A DNA stretch of 20,914 nt from contig JAUWFX010000013.1 in assembly GCA_030606765.1 (NCBI GenBank), forward strand, positions 1-20,914, in the 5' to 3' direction. Of this stretch, positions 1-8,158 are shown piece after piece. The position numbers and the translations under genes were made by a program. The first letter of the stretch is position 1. Each line of letters starts with the position of its first letter. This DNA comes from Dehalococcoidia bacterium. GTDB lineage: Bacteria; Chloroflexota; Dehalococcoidia; GIF9; AB-539-J10. The notes under the pieces were generated by a model. The model did not search any database. It saw only the letters and a list, made by a program, of their open reading frames with translations, and was not told the origin of the DNA.

Positions 1-1
1 A

Positions 2-115
2 GATTTCCGAGAGGGATTCCAGCTGGTTAAATTGCGAACCTGCCTGATTGATAGAGAATGGCCCAAAGCAGAACCTGCGATGGCCAACCCCCAAAGTTTT
101 ATTTACCATGAATGA
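2..115 (+). CDS. 3' end of an unrecognised protein gene (partial)
   Basis: An open frame enters from the left edge and runs 37 codons to TGA at 113-115. The visible tail ends in SFIYHE and contains a REWPK stretch. I do not recognise the family. The case for a real gene is that the frame is open to the edge and its stop overlaps the ATG of the agmatinase gene at 108 by eight bases, a common arrangement for translationally coupled genes. It may be another polyamine or arginine gene, but that rests only on the neighbour. It could also be a chance open frame. Confidence 0.4.
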   Translation, partial: DFREGFQLVKLRTCLIDREWPKAEPAMANPQSFIYHE

Positions 116-1034
116 CCACGACTGTAACCCTGAACCCTTCGCTTGTTGGCATGAGGGGATATTCCTGCCACATCGGGTCTTTGCTGGATTAGCCCCACCT
201 TATTCAAATTTACAACAAGCCAAGACTGTAATTGTGCCTGTCCCCTACGACAGCACCAGTGAATGGCGAGGCGGATCTCGCCATGGCCCACAGGCTATTA
301 TCGACGCCTCCCAGTATTTAGAGCTTTATGATTTAGAGCTGGACCGCGAGATATATAAAGTTGGTATTTCTACCCTGCCCCAGGTAGAACCCCTGCTGAG
401 CAGCCCCCAAGACATGATTGACAGAGTTTATCAAGTGATTAAAGGCTTAATACAAAAGGAGAAATCTGTAGTGTTGCTTGGTGGAGAACACTCCCTTTCT
501 TTAGGAGCAGTTCGCGCTTTCAAGGAAGCATTTCCCAGACTTTCTGTGTTGCAACTAGATGCCCATGCTGACCTTCGAGATGAATATCTGGGGACTAAAT
601 ATAGCCAGGCTTGTGTTATGCGCCGCATCTTTGAGCTTTGCCCTATCTCTCAGGTAGGGGTGCGCAGCCTCAGCTGTGAAGAAAAACAATTCTTAACACA
701 AAACAAGCTGACACCTTTCTATATGCCTGACTTGGCATCGAATACAGCTTCTATAGACCAGATAGTGGACTCGCTTAGCGAAGATGTCTATATCACCATA
801 GATGTAGATGTTCTAGACCCTGCTATTATGTCGGCAGTAGGCACCCCCGAGCCCGACGGCATGTCATGGCGGCAAGTCCTGGATATAATAGAACCGGTTG
901 CCCTTCACAAGCATGTAGTGGGCTTCGATTTAATGGAATTTTGCCCGGCGGAGGGGCCAGGTTCTTGCGCTTTCCTATTGGCTAAATTAGCTTACAAGCT
1001 TATCGGTTGCACTGTGCTGCAAGAAAGACGATGA
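108..1034 (+). CDS. speB: agmatinase / ureohydrolase-family protein
   Basis: This is a ureohydrolase of the arginase/agmatinase family, which hydrolyses agmatine (or a related guanidino compound) to putrescine and urea in the cytoplasm with a two-manganese centre. From the ATG at 108 (308 residues) the metal-ligand motifs are in order: GGEHS (125-129), DAHAD (151-155), DVDVLDP (232-238) and GTPEPDG (245-251), with a closing DLMEFCP segment. All six expected His/Asp ligands are present, so the enzyme should be active. A TTG at 48 would add 20 residues, but no ribosome binding site supports it and it would overlap the upstream frame much more. The ATG at 108 also lacks a clear Shine-Dalgarno sequence and may depend on coupling to the upstream gene. 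Agmatinase is the likeliest substrate class; guanidinobutyrase or another family member cannot be excluded. Confidence 0.85.
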   Translation: MNDHDCNPEPFACWHEGIFLPHRVFAGLAPPYSNLQQAKTVIVPVPYDSTSEWRGGSRHGPQAIIDASQYLELYDLELDREIYKVGISTLPQVEPLLSSPQDMIDRVYQVIKGLIQKEKSVVLLGGEHSLSLGAVRAFKEAFPRLSVLQLDAHADLRDEYLGTKYSQACVMRRIFELCPISQVGVRSLSCEEKQFLTQNKLTPFYMPDLASNTASIDQIVDSLSEDVYITIDVDVLDPAIMSAVGTPEPDGMSWRQVLDIIEPVALHKHVVGFDLMEFCPAEGPGSCAFLLAKLAYKLIGCTVLQERR

Positions 1035-1263
1035 GAGGTAATAGAAGACGGGGGAAAGTCATTGGAATAATAAACCGAGAGGATATAGCTCGCTTTCTTC
1101 GCACCCGAGCCGATTTCGGGATAAGACCAACACCTAGACAGCTATTATCGAGACGCTAGAATAATATCTCTTATCCAGGAAAGGTTTATCCCAGGGTTTT
1201 TTGTCAACCAGCTGCCGTTGGGTGATGTGTCCCATACCATTCGAGGGTGATTCGGTATCTAAT
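1035..1263. other. gene-free stretch between agmatinase gene and attL
   Basis: About 230 bases hold no convincing open frame. A weak 5-bp hairpin (CCCGA/TCGGG) near 1107-1123 has no T-run. Before the element inserted, this stretch lay directly downstream of tRNA-Lys, so it is ancestral chromosomal flank. Confidence 0.5.
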
Positions 1264-1306
1264 GTGAGCCGCCAGGGACTCGAACCCTGAACCTGCTGAT
1301 TAAGAG
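1264..1306 (-). repeat. attL: tRNA-Lys 3' remnant
   Basis: A 43-bp copy of the tRNA-Lys 3' end runs from the discriminator base to position 32 of the anticodon loop. It matches 5145-5187 except at 1278-1279 (AC against GA). Because the chromosome lies to its left, it should be the original 3' end of the tRNA, displaced by integration. The identity stops at the anticodon loop, a known crossover location for tyrosine integrases. Confidence 0.85.
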
Positions 1307-1482
1307 ATACAAGAGGTATGTCCCTGAGCGTGAAAAGAAGTAATTCCTGATACCTTTTTATTGACGATTTAGCTTCAATTTGTGCCGTTAAGTACCTTTC
1401 AGTGTCTTATGGTGGCGAAAAGTTGGTTAGCAAAAATGTTAGCAGACCAGATAAGCAATTGATTGATAAATAGATGATAATG
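1307..1482. other. left attP arm region of the element
   Basis: There is no independent gene here. Two GTTAGCA sites at 1426-1432 and 1438-1444 match a similar pair near attR and may be integrase arm sites. In the excised circle the integrase frame would read from the core into this region and stop at TAA 1341-1343. Confidence 0.5.
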
Positions 1483-2241
1483 CTAAGGTAGTATTCTAAT
1501 CATGCGACCAATAACTTCGAGGCACAAGGGTAATAGGTCTTGTGCTTCATGTATATCGTAGATTGCTTCAGGATGTTGAGTTGGATTTCTATAGGAGTGG
1601 CGGATGTTATCCAAGTTGTTATAGAGCACGATATGTTTCTTGGTCTTTATTCGTGTTCTTAGGTCTTGAACCACATCTCCCCACAGTAAGGGGGATACAC
1701 GTTTTGTACGTATAAGAGTGAAATAAAAATGGCGTAGCACTGCTTCTGTAGCGCGTAAGAGATGAAAAGCGGCAGCAGTTGGTCTATCGAAGGCAATGCA
1801 GTTTCCGGCTTCGGATAAATCATATTGTGTTATTGGGGGTAATGCTCTGAAAACACCTGGAGCCATGAGTGAACCAACATCATTGAGTAGTTTATCGATA
1901 TCAAATCTTTTTGGTGTCACGATAAAAGCTTCAAGTGTTTGTAATTCGGCTTGCAGTGTCTTTCGTAGTGTGAAAATTATATTGGTCAAGTCATCGGCTT
2001 GTTGCTGAGATAATTGTGAGCTTTTGTCGGTGAGCTTCTCCAGTTTAGTCTTAAATTGTCTTAAATCCCGAGCAGCGATACTCGTTACTGTAAGTCCGAG
2101 TTGGTCAAGTTCTCCTAAGAATCTAGTGATATTGGGAAGGACATATGAGTCTCCGAAGATTTTGCGTCCAGCTTCAACATCCTGCAAATATCTCACACAA
2201 GTACCGAAGGTGAAATAAGGTTCTATTGACTTCTTTTCCAT
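1483..2241 (-). CDS. HEPN-like protein of unknown function, element cargo
   Basis: This 252-residue soluble protein has no signal peptide or membrane segment. The N-terminal half is helical and charged (about 40-110) with no motif I recognise. The C-terminal part contains a helix with FHLLRATEAVLRHF (159-172), then NIRHSYRNPTQHPEA, which holds an R-x4-H motif (R218 to H223) followed by a leucine-rich helix. A late RX4-6H motif between helices is the signature of HEPN-domain RNases found in toxins and abortive-infection proteins. The HEPN call is by motif and fold pattern only; no full-length family was recognised. It is transcribed away from the replication/integration cassette, from its own promoter, as cargo genes often are. 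No nucleotidyltransferase antitoxin partner lies next to it. It may instead be a structural HEPN without catalysis. Confidence 0.6.
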   Translation of the reverse strand: MEKKSIEPYFTFGTCVRYLQDVEAGRKIFGDSYVLPNITRFLGELDQLGLTVTSIAARDLRQFKTKLEKLTDKSSQLSQQQADDLTNIIFTLRKTLQAELQTLEAFIVTPKRFDIDKLLNDVGSLMAPGVFRALPPITQYDLSEAGNCIAFDRPTAAAFHLLRATEAVLRHFYFTLIRTKRVSPLLWGDVVQDLRTRIKTKKHIVLYNNLDNIRHSYRNPTQHPEAIYDIHEAQDLLPLCLEVIGRMIRILP

Positions 2242-2269
2242 TGTATCTTTGTCTAACTGAGTCTTAGTG

Positions 2270-2298
2270 ATTATATAACAAATTAGTATTTTTGTCTA
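2270..2298 (-). promoter_or_regulatory. promoter of the HEPN-like gene
   Basis: On the minus strand, TAGACA (2293-2298) and TATAAT (2270-2275) are 17 bases apart, a near-consensus sigma-70 promoter. It would start transcription about 20 bases upstream of the ATG at 2241. Its -35 box directly abuts that of the divergent promoter. Confidence 0.6.
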
Positions 2299-2327
2299 TT
2301 GACAATTTTAAATGAGATTGATATAGT
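2299..2327 (+). promoter_or_regulatory. promoter of the regulator-Rep-Xis-Int cassette
   Basis: TTGACA (2299-2304) and TATAGT (2322-2327) are spaced by 17 bases. The -10 box lies inside the first copy of a 16-bp direct repeat (2321-2336), so a protein bound there could block RNA polymerase. Confidence 0.65.
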
Positions 2328-2355
2328 TATATTAACTGCATATAGTCATATTAAC
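2321..2355. repeat. two 16-bp direct repeats, candidate operator or iterons
   Basis: ATATAGTTATATTAAC (2321-2336) and ATATAGTCATATTAAC (2340-2355) differ at one base and have a period of 19. They cover the -10 box and the start region of the plus-strand promoter. They could be operator sites for the HTH protein encoded just downstream, or iteron-like replication sites; the position over the promoter favours an operator. Confidence 0.55.
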
Positions 2356-2374
2356 GGTTTTAAGGGAGATATAA

Positions 2375-2938
2375 ATGGCAATCAATGTTAGGCAAGGCAC
2401 AGCTGGAGATGGCGGTTTCATTATTAAGAACAATATCCACATAACAAGGCGTGAACTTGAGGCTTTAGCACTTATTGGTAGGGGATTAAATAACAATGAG
2501 GCAGCTGGGAGATTGGGGGTAAGTGTAAATACAGTGAGAAATCATATTTGGAATTTAATGCAAAAGCTTGGGGCGAATAGTCGTGCCCATGCGATTGTAC
2601 TTGCTGTGCAAAATGGAATCATTGAAGTTAGGCACGAAAGGTCACTAAATACGTTCGTTCCTGGCTTTGACAAGTATGTATTATGCATTTTTTGCGGAAA
2701 GGCTGTTCTGATTGAGGATTATAAAGAAGCTGAGCCTAAGAAGGTGATAATTAATCACGTGGAGTACGAGATTGATACTATGCCGAAGTGTCCGACCAAC
2801 GGGTGCAGGGGTAGTCTTGGTGATACGCTAGATTGGGATGAGGTCAGAACGCACCATCCTGAATATCCGGAGATTCCTGAGCGTGGTGTCGTATATCCTT
2901 GCGACATTGAATGGTTCTTGAGATACGAAGATGAATGA
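2375..2938 (+). CDS. LuxR-type HTH protein with C-terminal zinc ribbon
   Basis: This 187-residue protein has a GerE/LuxR-type DNA-binding domain at about 24-85. The typical pattern is visible: RELEAL, a GLNNNEAA segment, then VSVNTVRNHIWNLMQKLG as the recognition helix. A C-terminal part with CxxC (C104, C107) and Cx4C (C139, C144) could bind zinc. There is no receiver or autoinducer domain. GGGAG lies upstream of the ATG. It is the first gene of the plus-strand cassette and sits over direct repeats in its own promoter, so it is a good candidate for an autoregulator of the element. What the zinc-ribbon half senses or binds is not visible. The DNA-binding call is strong; the role is inference. 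Confidence 0.75.
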   Translation: MAINVRQGTAGDGGFIIKNNIHITRRELEALALIGRGLNNNEAAGRLGVSVNTVRNHIWNLMQKLGANSRAHAIVLAVQNGIIEVRHERSLNTFVPGFDKYVLCIFCGKAVLIEDYKEAEPKKVIINHVEYEIDTMPKCPTNGCRGSLGDTLDWDEVRTHHPEYPEIPERGVVYPCDIEWFLRYEDE

Positions 2939-2960
2939 ACAAGTAATGCGAAGCGATGTT

Positions 2961-2989
2961 GGCGAGGGCGGTGGCGATTGCCACTCGCC
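2961..2989. repeat. GC-rich bulged hairpin upstream of rep
   Basis: GGCGA pairs with TCGCC and, within it, GTGGC pairs with GCCAC around a GATT loop; the left arm carries a five-base bulge (GGGCG). It is much richer in GC than the AT-rich surroundings and sits between the regulator and rep genes. It may be a rolling-circle origin structure or an attenuator. No T-run follows, so an intrinsic terminator is unlikely. Confidence 0.4.
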
Positions 2990-3016
2990 CGCCTCTCCTT
3001 CTTTCCTAGTCTTATT

Positions 3017-3775
3017 ATGAATAATGTCAACGGTCAGCTTTATTGGGTACAGTGTTTACGGACATTGTGGGATTTCGAGGTATATAAAGGACGTATTGGT
3101 AGGACACATGTCGTTTTGAATAAGAGAGAAGAGCCTTCAGTTTTAAAGATTATGCCAACAAGTTGCAAAAGCAGATATTTTGACGATGGGCGATTATATA
3201 TGTCACGAAAAATCCGGAGGCGGCTCAGTAAATACGAGAGGGTTCCAGGGCTAATGGTAACGCTAACTTATGACCCAAAGGGAATTGGAAAGCGAGAAGC
3301 CTGGCGTAGTTTTGGTAAAGATATCAGGCGGTTTCTGAATGCAGTGAACCAGTATAGGAAAAGAAGAGGTTGGCGAAGATTACATTATTTATGGGTTGTA
3401 GAAGTGCAACCTACTACTGGTTATCCACACGTGCATATCTTCTTTCCGAATCTAAGATGGTTGGCGCCGGTTAAGACTATCAATGGTAATTGGCGACAGG
3501 GTAGAGCTAACGTTGAAAGTCCTAAGAGAATCAATGTTAACTGCGCGGCGTATATATCGAAGTATCTAAGAAAAATGAGAGGCTGGTCGGATTTGCATCT
3601 TGCCTTGCTTTGGTGTGGTAAATGCCGGATGTATGGCTTTTCCAGAGGCTTCTCGCCTAATATTGAAAAGCGAGAATCGGAATGGCAGAGATGGCAAATT
3701 GTTGAAACTGAACATCCTGAACAACTGGAAAGGGTACTTGTAGAGGGTGGTTACAAAATTGAACATGGATATTGA
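3017..3775 (+). CDS. HUH-type rolling-circle replication initiator protein
   Basis: Numbered from the ATG at 3017 (252 residues), the protein shows the three landmarks of HUH-endonuclease Reps. Motif I is VTLTYDPKG (around 81-89). The HUH motif is YPHVHIFF, with H138 and H140 as metal ligands. The tyrosine motif is AAYISKYLRK, with Y179 as likely nucleophile and K182 nearby. Such proteins nick one strand at an origin and start rolling-circle replication. The gene would let the excised 3.9-kb circle replicate. A TTG at 2978 would add 13 residues but lies inside the hairpin; the ATG has no clear Shine-Dalgarno sequence. A relaxase role in mobilisation is possible, but the Y-x2-K-Y pattern fits plasmid or phage Reps better. 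The 3' end overlaps the next gene, which suggests coupled expression. Confidence 0.8.
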   Translation: MNNVNGQLYWVQCLRTLWDFEVYKGRIGRTHVVLNKREEPSVLKIMPTSCKSRYFDDGRLYMSRKIRRRLSKYERVPGLMVTLTYDPKGIGKREAWRSFGKDIRRFLNAVNQYRKRRGWRRLHYLWVVEVQPTTGYPHVHIFFPNLRWLAPVKTINGNWRQGRANVESPKRINVNCAAYISKYLRKMRGWSDLHLALLWCGKCRMYGFSRGFSPNIEKRESEWQRWQIVETEHPEQLERVLVEGGYKIEHGY

Positions 3776-3940
3776 AAAGAGATTATGTCTCACAGTGCCG
3801 GAAGCAGCCGAAATGCTCGGTATATCGAGGAATTTTGCTTATGAACTGGTAAAGCAAGGGCAACTTCCTGTGATAAGATTAGGTAAGAGGTTGCTGGTAC
3901 CAAAAATAGGTTTGGAAAAGAAATTAGCGGAGGCAGAATA

Positions 3941-3941
<1 letters not shown>
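3765..3941 (+). CDS. excisionase-like MerR/HTH_17 DNA-binding protein
   Basis: This 58-residue protein (64 if a GTG at 3747 is used) is almost entirely one winged-helix domain of the excisionase/HTH_17 type: LTVPEAAEMLGISRNFAYELV followed by a GQLPVIRLGKRLLVP wing. Such proteins bend attachment-site DNA and steer the integrase towards excision. The gene begins inside the end of rep and its TAA shares one base with the ATG of the integrase gene, so the three proteins are probably made together. Plain transcriptional regulation is an alternative, but the position directly before an integrase supports excisionase. Confidence 0.8.
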
Positions 3942-5218
<1,277 letters not shown>

Positions 5219-5227
5219 GAGGTAATA

Positions 5228-5256
5228 ATGTTAGCATTAAGAAGCAGCGCAGACAA
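5228..5256 (-). promoter_or_regulatory. promoter of tRNA-Lys
   Basis: On the minus strand TTGTCT (5251-5256) and TAACAT (5228-5233) are spaced by 17 bases, with the -10 box ending about ten bases before the tRNA. A further GTTAGCA copy (5230-5236) overlaps the -10 box. Confidence 0.45.
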
Positions 5257-5272
5257 GTAGACCTATAACTAA

Positions 5273-5301
5273 TTAACTGACCTCATGGTTTATGATAAAA
5301 T
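5273..5301 (+). promoter_or_regulatory. candidate promoter of the signal peptidase gene
   Basis: TTAACT (5273-5278) and TAAAAT (5296-5301) are spaced by 17 bases. Transcription would start near 5308, only about six bases before the ATG, so the message would be nearly leaderless. Confidence 0.4.
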
Positions 5302-5313
5302 AAACCTTTACTA

Positions 5314-5892
5314 ATGAAAATTCTTCGTGAAGTCGGCATAACTATTCTTATCGCCGTAGCCGTTTTTGCTCTCCTTCGACTCACTGTACAGAGCTATACT
5401 GTAGTAATGTCCAGTATGGAGCCCAATTTTCAAGAAGGTGAGTGCATTATGGTTAACAAGGTGTGTTATCGCTCCTCTGGCCCACAGCGAGGAGAGGTAA
5501 TAATCTTTGACCCGCCGTTTGATTCCGAATACCCTTTCATCAAACGTGTTATTGGCTTGCCCGGCGAGACCGTGGAGATTAAAGATGGAAAAGTTTCTAT
5601 CAACGGCACCCCCCTGGAGGAGGAATATATCATGGCGCCGCCAAACTACACGATGCCGACCACAGAAGTTCCCAAGAACGAATACTTCGTCCTCGGCGAC
5701 AATCGCAACAACAGCACAGATTCAAGTAAAGGCTGGACGGTGCCACGGGATAATATCATCGGCAAAGCCTGGTTTATCTACTGGCCACCAAGCAAATTGA
5801 GGTTAGCCAAGCATTACAACTACCCGGAGTTGAACGAAGCCGATGAGCAAGAAATGATGGTTAGCCATTCATTTGAGGTGCAACTTGAGTGA
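5314..5892 (+). CDS. lepB: signal peptidase I
   Basis: This type I signal peptidase of 192 residues removes signal peptides from exported proteins at the outer face of the membrane. One N-terminal membrane segment (about 7-26) is followed by the S26-family boxes: catalytic S34 in SSMEP, catalytic K77 in FIKRVIGLPGE, and the GDNRNNSTDS box near the C-terminus. The Ser/Lys dyad is intact. The short form with a single anchor is the Gram-positive/Chloroflexota-like type. No Shine-Dalgarno sequence precedes the ATG and the predicted transcript leader is about six bases. The stop overlaps the beginning of pyrE, so the two are probably co-expressed although their functions are unrelated. Confidence 0.93.
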   Translation: MKILREVGITILIAVAVFALLRLTVQSYTVVMSSMEPNFQEGECIMVNKVCYRSSGPQRGEVIIFDPPFDSEYPFIKRVIGLPGETVEIKDGKVSINGTPLEEEYIMAPPNYTMPTTEVPKNEYFVLGDNRNNSTDSSKGWTVPRDNIIGKAWFIYWPPSKLRLAKHYNYPELNEADEQEMMVSHSFEVQLE

Positions 5893-6451
5893 AGATATGC
5901 TGGAGATATTCAAGATGGCCGGAGCAATAAAGGAAGGCCATTTCCTGCTCGCCTCAGGATTACACTCACCTGTTTATTGGGAAAAGTTTCGCATCTTGCA
6001 GCACCCGCATCTTACTGAGAAACTGTGTCGCCTTATCGCCCAACACTTTAAAGGGCAAAAAATAGACGTAGTTGCTGGGCCAACTACCGGCGGCATTATC
6101 CTGGCCTTTGAAACCGCCCGCCAATTAGGAACAAGGAGCATCTTTGCCGAAAAAGAAGGAGAGGTAAGGGTCTTCCGACGCGATTTTGAAATTGAGCCCG
6201 GCGAACACATCCTTATTGTTGATGACATCCTGACCACAGGAAGCTCGCTCAGAGAGACGATAAGTACTGTAGCTAAACTGGGGGGGATTGTCATTGGTAT
6301 TGGAGTGCTTGTCGACCGCAGTGAGGAAAATTTGGACTTTAACCTGCCCTTCTTCAGCTGTCTTCGTGCCCCCACCACAGTTTATTCACCTCAAGAATGC
6401 CCCCTTTGTGCTGCTCACATCCCTTTGGTCAAGCCTGGTGCCCCAAGCTAG
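5885..6451 (+). CDS. pyrE: orotate phosphoribosyltransferase
   Basis: The enzyme joins orotate to PRPP to give OMP in pyrimidine synthesis. The PRPP-binding signature is clear: HILIVDDILTTGSS, preceded by VVAGPTTGG and followed by a typical GVLVDRSE segment. I chose TTG at 5885 because GAGGTG lies four bases upstream and the gene then overlaps the lepB stop; TTG at 5873 or ATG at 5897 are alternatives. The product is about 188 residues, near the family norm, with a slightly divergent cysteine-containing C-terminus (CPLCAAH). It belongs to the lepB transcript. tRNA-Phe follows about 100 bases downstream with its own promoter. Confidence 0.9.
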   Translation: MSEDMLEIFKMAGAIKEGHFLLASGLHSPVYWEKFRILQHPHLTEKLCRLIAQHFKGQKIDVVAGPTTGGIILAFETARQLGTRSIFAEKEGEVRVFRRDFEIEPGEHILIVDDILTTGSSLRETISTVAKLGGIVIGIGVLVDRSEENLDFNLPFFSCLRAPTTVYSPQECPLCAAHIPLVKPGAPS

Positions 6452-6511
6452 CAGCCCGTTTAGCACTTCCTTTGCTCAAGGCGGCGGTTAAACAACCACG
6501 AGTACACTTGC

Positions 6512-6540
6512 TTGACACTAGGATAGGGAAAACCTACAAT
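6512..6540 (+). promoter_or_regulatory. promoter of tRNA-Phe and perhaps the tRNA cluster
   Basis: TTGACA (6512-6517) and TACAAT (6535-6540) are spaced by 17 bases; the -10 box ends nine bases before tRNA-Phe. It is one of the best sigma-70-type promoters in the window and may also serve tRNA-Leu and tRNA-Gln downstream. Confidence 0.7.
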
Positions 6541-6549
6541 ATCCCTGAT

Positions 6550-6625
<76 letters not shown>

Positions 6626-6729
6626 ACTATGAGGTTATAGTGCAGCACAAAGTTAGCAGTAGGACGCCTCCTCGCGAATGGGAGGTCACTGAGAATGTTT
6701 AAGGGGATTGAGTTTTCTAGGGTAACTGC

Positions 6730-6814
6730 GCCGAAGTGGCGGAATGGTAGACGCGGCAGTCTCAAAAACTGTTGGGGGGCAACCCTCGTGTCGGTTCGAG
6801 TCCGACCTTCGGCA
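6730..6814 (+). tRNA. tRNA-Leu (anticodon CAA)
   Basis: A class II tRNA of 85 bases with a long variable arm, acceptor stem GCCGAAG/CTTCGGC and anticodon loop CTCAAAA (anticodon CAA, codon TTG). No CCA is encoded. Confidence 0.96.
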
Positions 6815-6844
6815 CTACAGATAGCAAACTTAAATGGGTATAAG

Positions 6845-6918
6845 TGCCGGGTTGTGTAGCGGTAGCACAGAGGACTTTGGATCCTTTAGCCCAGGTTCGA
6901 ATCCTGGCCCGGCAGCCA
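6845..6918 (+). tRNA. tRNA-Gln (anticodon TTG)
   Basis: Acceptor stem TGCCGGG/CCCGGCA with the T1-A72 pair usual for tRNA-Gln, anticodon loop CTTTGGA (anticodon TTG), discriminator G and encoded CCA (6916-6918). Confidence 0.95.
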
Positions 6919-6976
6919 ATTAAAATCAGAAAAGAAGTGAAAAACTTGACGTCTTGATATCAAAACAAAAACTATA

Positions 6977-7456
6977 ATGGAAAAAGTTAAGCACGTGACT
7001 ATATATACTGATGGCGCATGCCTGGGAAATCCTGGCCCCGGTGGGTATGGAGTAATACTCCTCTATCAAAGTCACAAAAGAGAGCTATCAGGGGGCTATC
7101 GCAAAACTACCAATAACCGAATGGAAATAATGGCTGCGATTGTCGCGTTAGAGGCTCTAAAAGAGAAATGCAAGGTGGCGTTGTACAGTGATTCTGAATA
7201 CTTAGTCAAGGCGATGTCGAGAGGATGGGCTCAGAGATGGCGAGCAAGCGGATGGAAGCGCAATAAACGGGAAAAAGTGTTGAATCCCGACCTCTGGGAG
7301 AGGCTCTTGCAACTATGCGAGTATCATGAGGTACAGTTTAGCTGGGTTAAGGGGCACGCCGGAACCCCCGAAAATATACGCTGCGACGAGCTAGCCATGC
7401 AAGCTGCCCAGCAACCGAATTTGCCTGTGGATGAGGGTTACATCAAAGAGACTTAG
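6977..7456 (+). CDS. rnhA: ribonuclease HI
   Basis: This enzyme cleaves the RNA strand of RNA-DNA hybrids, for example at primers and R-loops. The 159 residues match the usual length. The catalytic set is complete: D12 ([13 protein letters not shown]), E50 (NNRMEIMA), D72 (YSDSEY), H127 (VKGHAG) and D137 (RCDELA). The basic handle region rich in Trp, Arg and Lys (about 84-100) is present, as in the E. coli type. The ATG overlaps a TATAATGG string and lacks a clear Shine-Dalgarno sequence. The gene is flanked by tRNA genes on both sides and is not part of an obvious functional operon. Confidence 0.95.
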   Translation: MEKVKHVTIYTDGACLGNPGPGGYGVILLYQSHKRELSGGYRKTTNNRMEIMAAIVALEALKEKCKVALYSDSEYLVKAMSRGWAQRWRASGWKRNKREKVLNPDLWERLLQLCEYHEVQFSWVKGHAGTPENIRCDELAMQAAQQPNLPVDEGYIKET

Positions 7457-7536
7457 GGAAAAGTACCTTGAGGAAAATCCTAAAAGATGCCAAAATCAGT
7501 GCTAGCGAATTTGAGCAGTTGCGCTCAGGTGTTCGT

Positions 7537-7608
7537 TCCCCGGTAGCTCAATGGTAGAGTGGGCGGCTGTTAACCGCTTGGTTGTAGGTTCGAGTCCTAC
7601 CCGGGGAG
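7537..7608 (+). tRNA. tRNA-Asn (anticodon GTT)
   Basis: Acceptor stem TCCCCGG/CCGGGGA, anticodon loop CTGTTAA (anticodon GTT), T arm GTAGG/CCTAC and discriminator G. No CCA is encoded. Confidence 0.96.
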
Positions 7609-7675
7609 CTTGAAATTCATCTCAAAATTTTTATAATCACTATGTGCGTCCCTAATTCCCTTGACAGTGTAGGGG

Positions 7676-7684
7676 TGATATAAT
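7676..7684 (+). promoter_or_regulatory. extended -10 promoter of acpP
   Basis: A TGATATAAT string (7676-7684) is a perfect extended -10 element. The nearby TTGACA (7661-7666) is only 12 bases away, too close to serve as its -35 box. The transcript would have a leader of about 110 bases before acpP. Confidence 0.5.
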
Positions 7685-7800
7685 ACAAGTTTTAGGGGCT
7701 CAAAAACTGAACTATCACAATGATAAATCAAGCAGAACTACCTCAGACAATATGCTCCAAGTAGAACTTAAGGAATTAACGCCAGAAAGGGGACGAGAAA

Positions 7801-8040
7801 ATGAGTGAGGCCGAAACCTTTGAACAGTTAAAAAAGTTGATAGTGGAGCTGTTGGAAGTTGATGAATCAAAAATAGTCCCAGAGGCGTCATTTGCTGATG
7901 ACTTTAGTGCTGATAGCCTGGACTTTATTGAATTGATTACTGCGGTGGAAGACACCTTCAAAATCGAAATCCCCGATGAGGACGCGGAAAATTTACAAAC
8001 TGTTCAAGATGCAATTGGCTACATCGAATCAAAAATCTAG
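7801..8040 (+). CDS. acpP: acyl carrier protein
   Basis: This 79-residue acidic protein carries growing acyl chains on a phosphopantetheine arm. The attachment motif ADSLD with S39 is present in the usual position, inside four predicted helices. AGGGG upstream of the ATG gives a good ribosome binding site. The gene lies directly ahead of fabF, its partner enzyme in fatty acid synthesis; a gap of about 120 bases holds a possible weak terminator. The family is clear, and the neighbour supports a fatty-acid rather than polyketide role. Confidence 0.95.
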   Translation: MSEAETFEQLKKLIVELLEVDESKIVPEASFADDFSADSLDFIELITAVEDTFKIEIPDEDAENLQTVQDAIGYIESKI

Positions 8041-8114
8041 AAAGTAGCCATTGCTGGAATAAGCACTCCTGCCTCCATTTATTGCTTGTGACGGTGCGAC
8101 AGGGCTAAAAAATC

Positions 8115-8131
8115 AGCTTAAAAAGCTTTTT
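8115..8131 (+). terminator. possible weak intrinsic terminator after acpP
   Basis: AGCTT, loop AAA, AAGCT, then TTTT. The five-pair stem is AT-rich and the T-run short, so termination would be partial. It could set the excess of acpP over fabF transcripts. Confidence 0.3.
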
Positions 8132-8158
8132 AGGCTGGACAATAAGTGTTGAACAAGC

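Noticed and set aside
48..107. TTG at 48 as start of the agmatinase gene
   Set aside because: No ribosome binding site, extra residues without family support, and a 68-base overlap with the upstream frame; ATG at 108 fits better.
7661..7684. TTGACA with TATAAT as a standard promoter for acpP
   Set aside because: The boxes are only 12 bases apart. The TGATATAAT extended -10 explains the site better without that -35 box.
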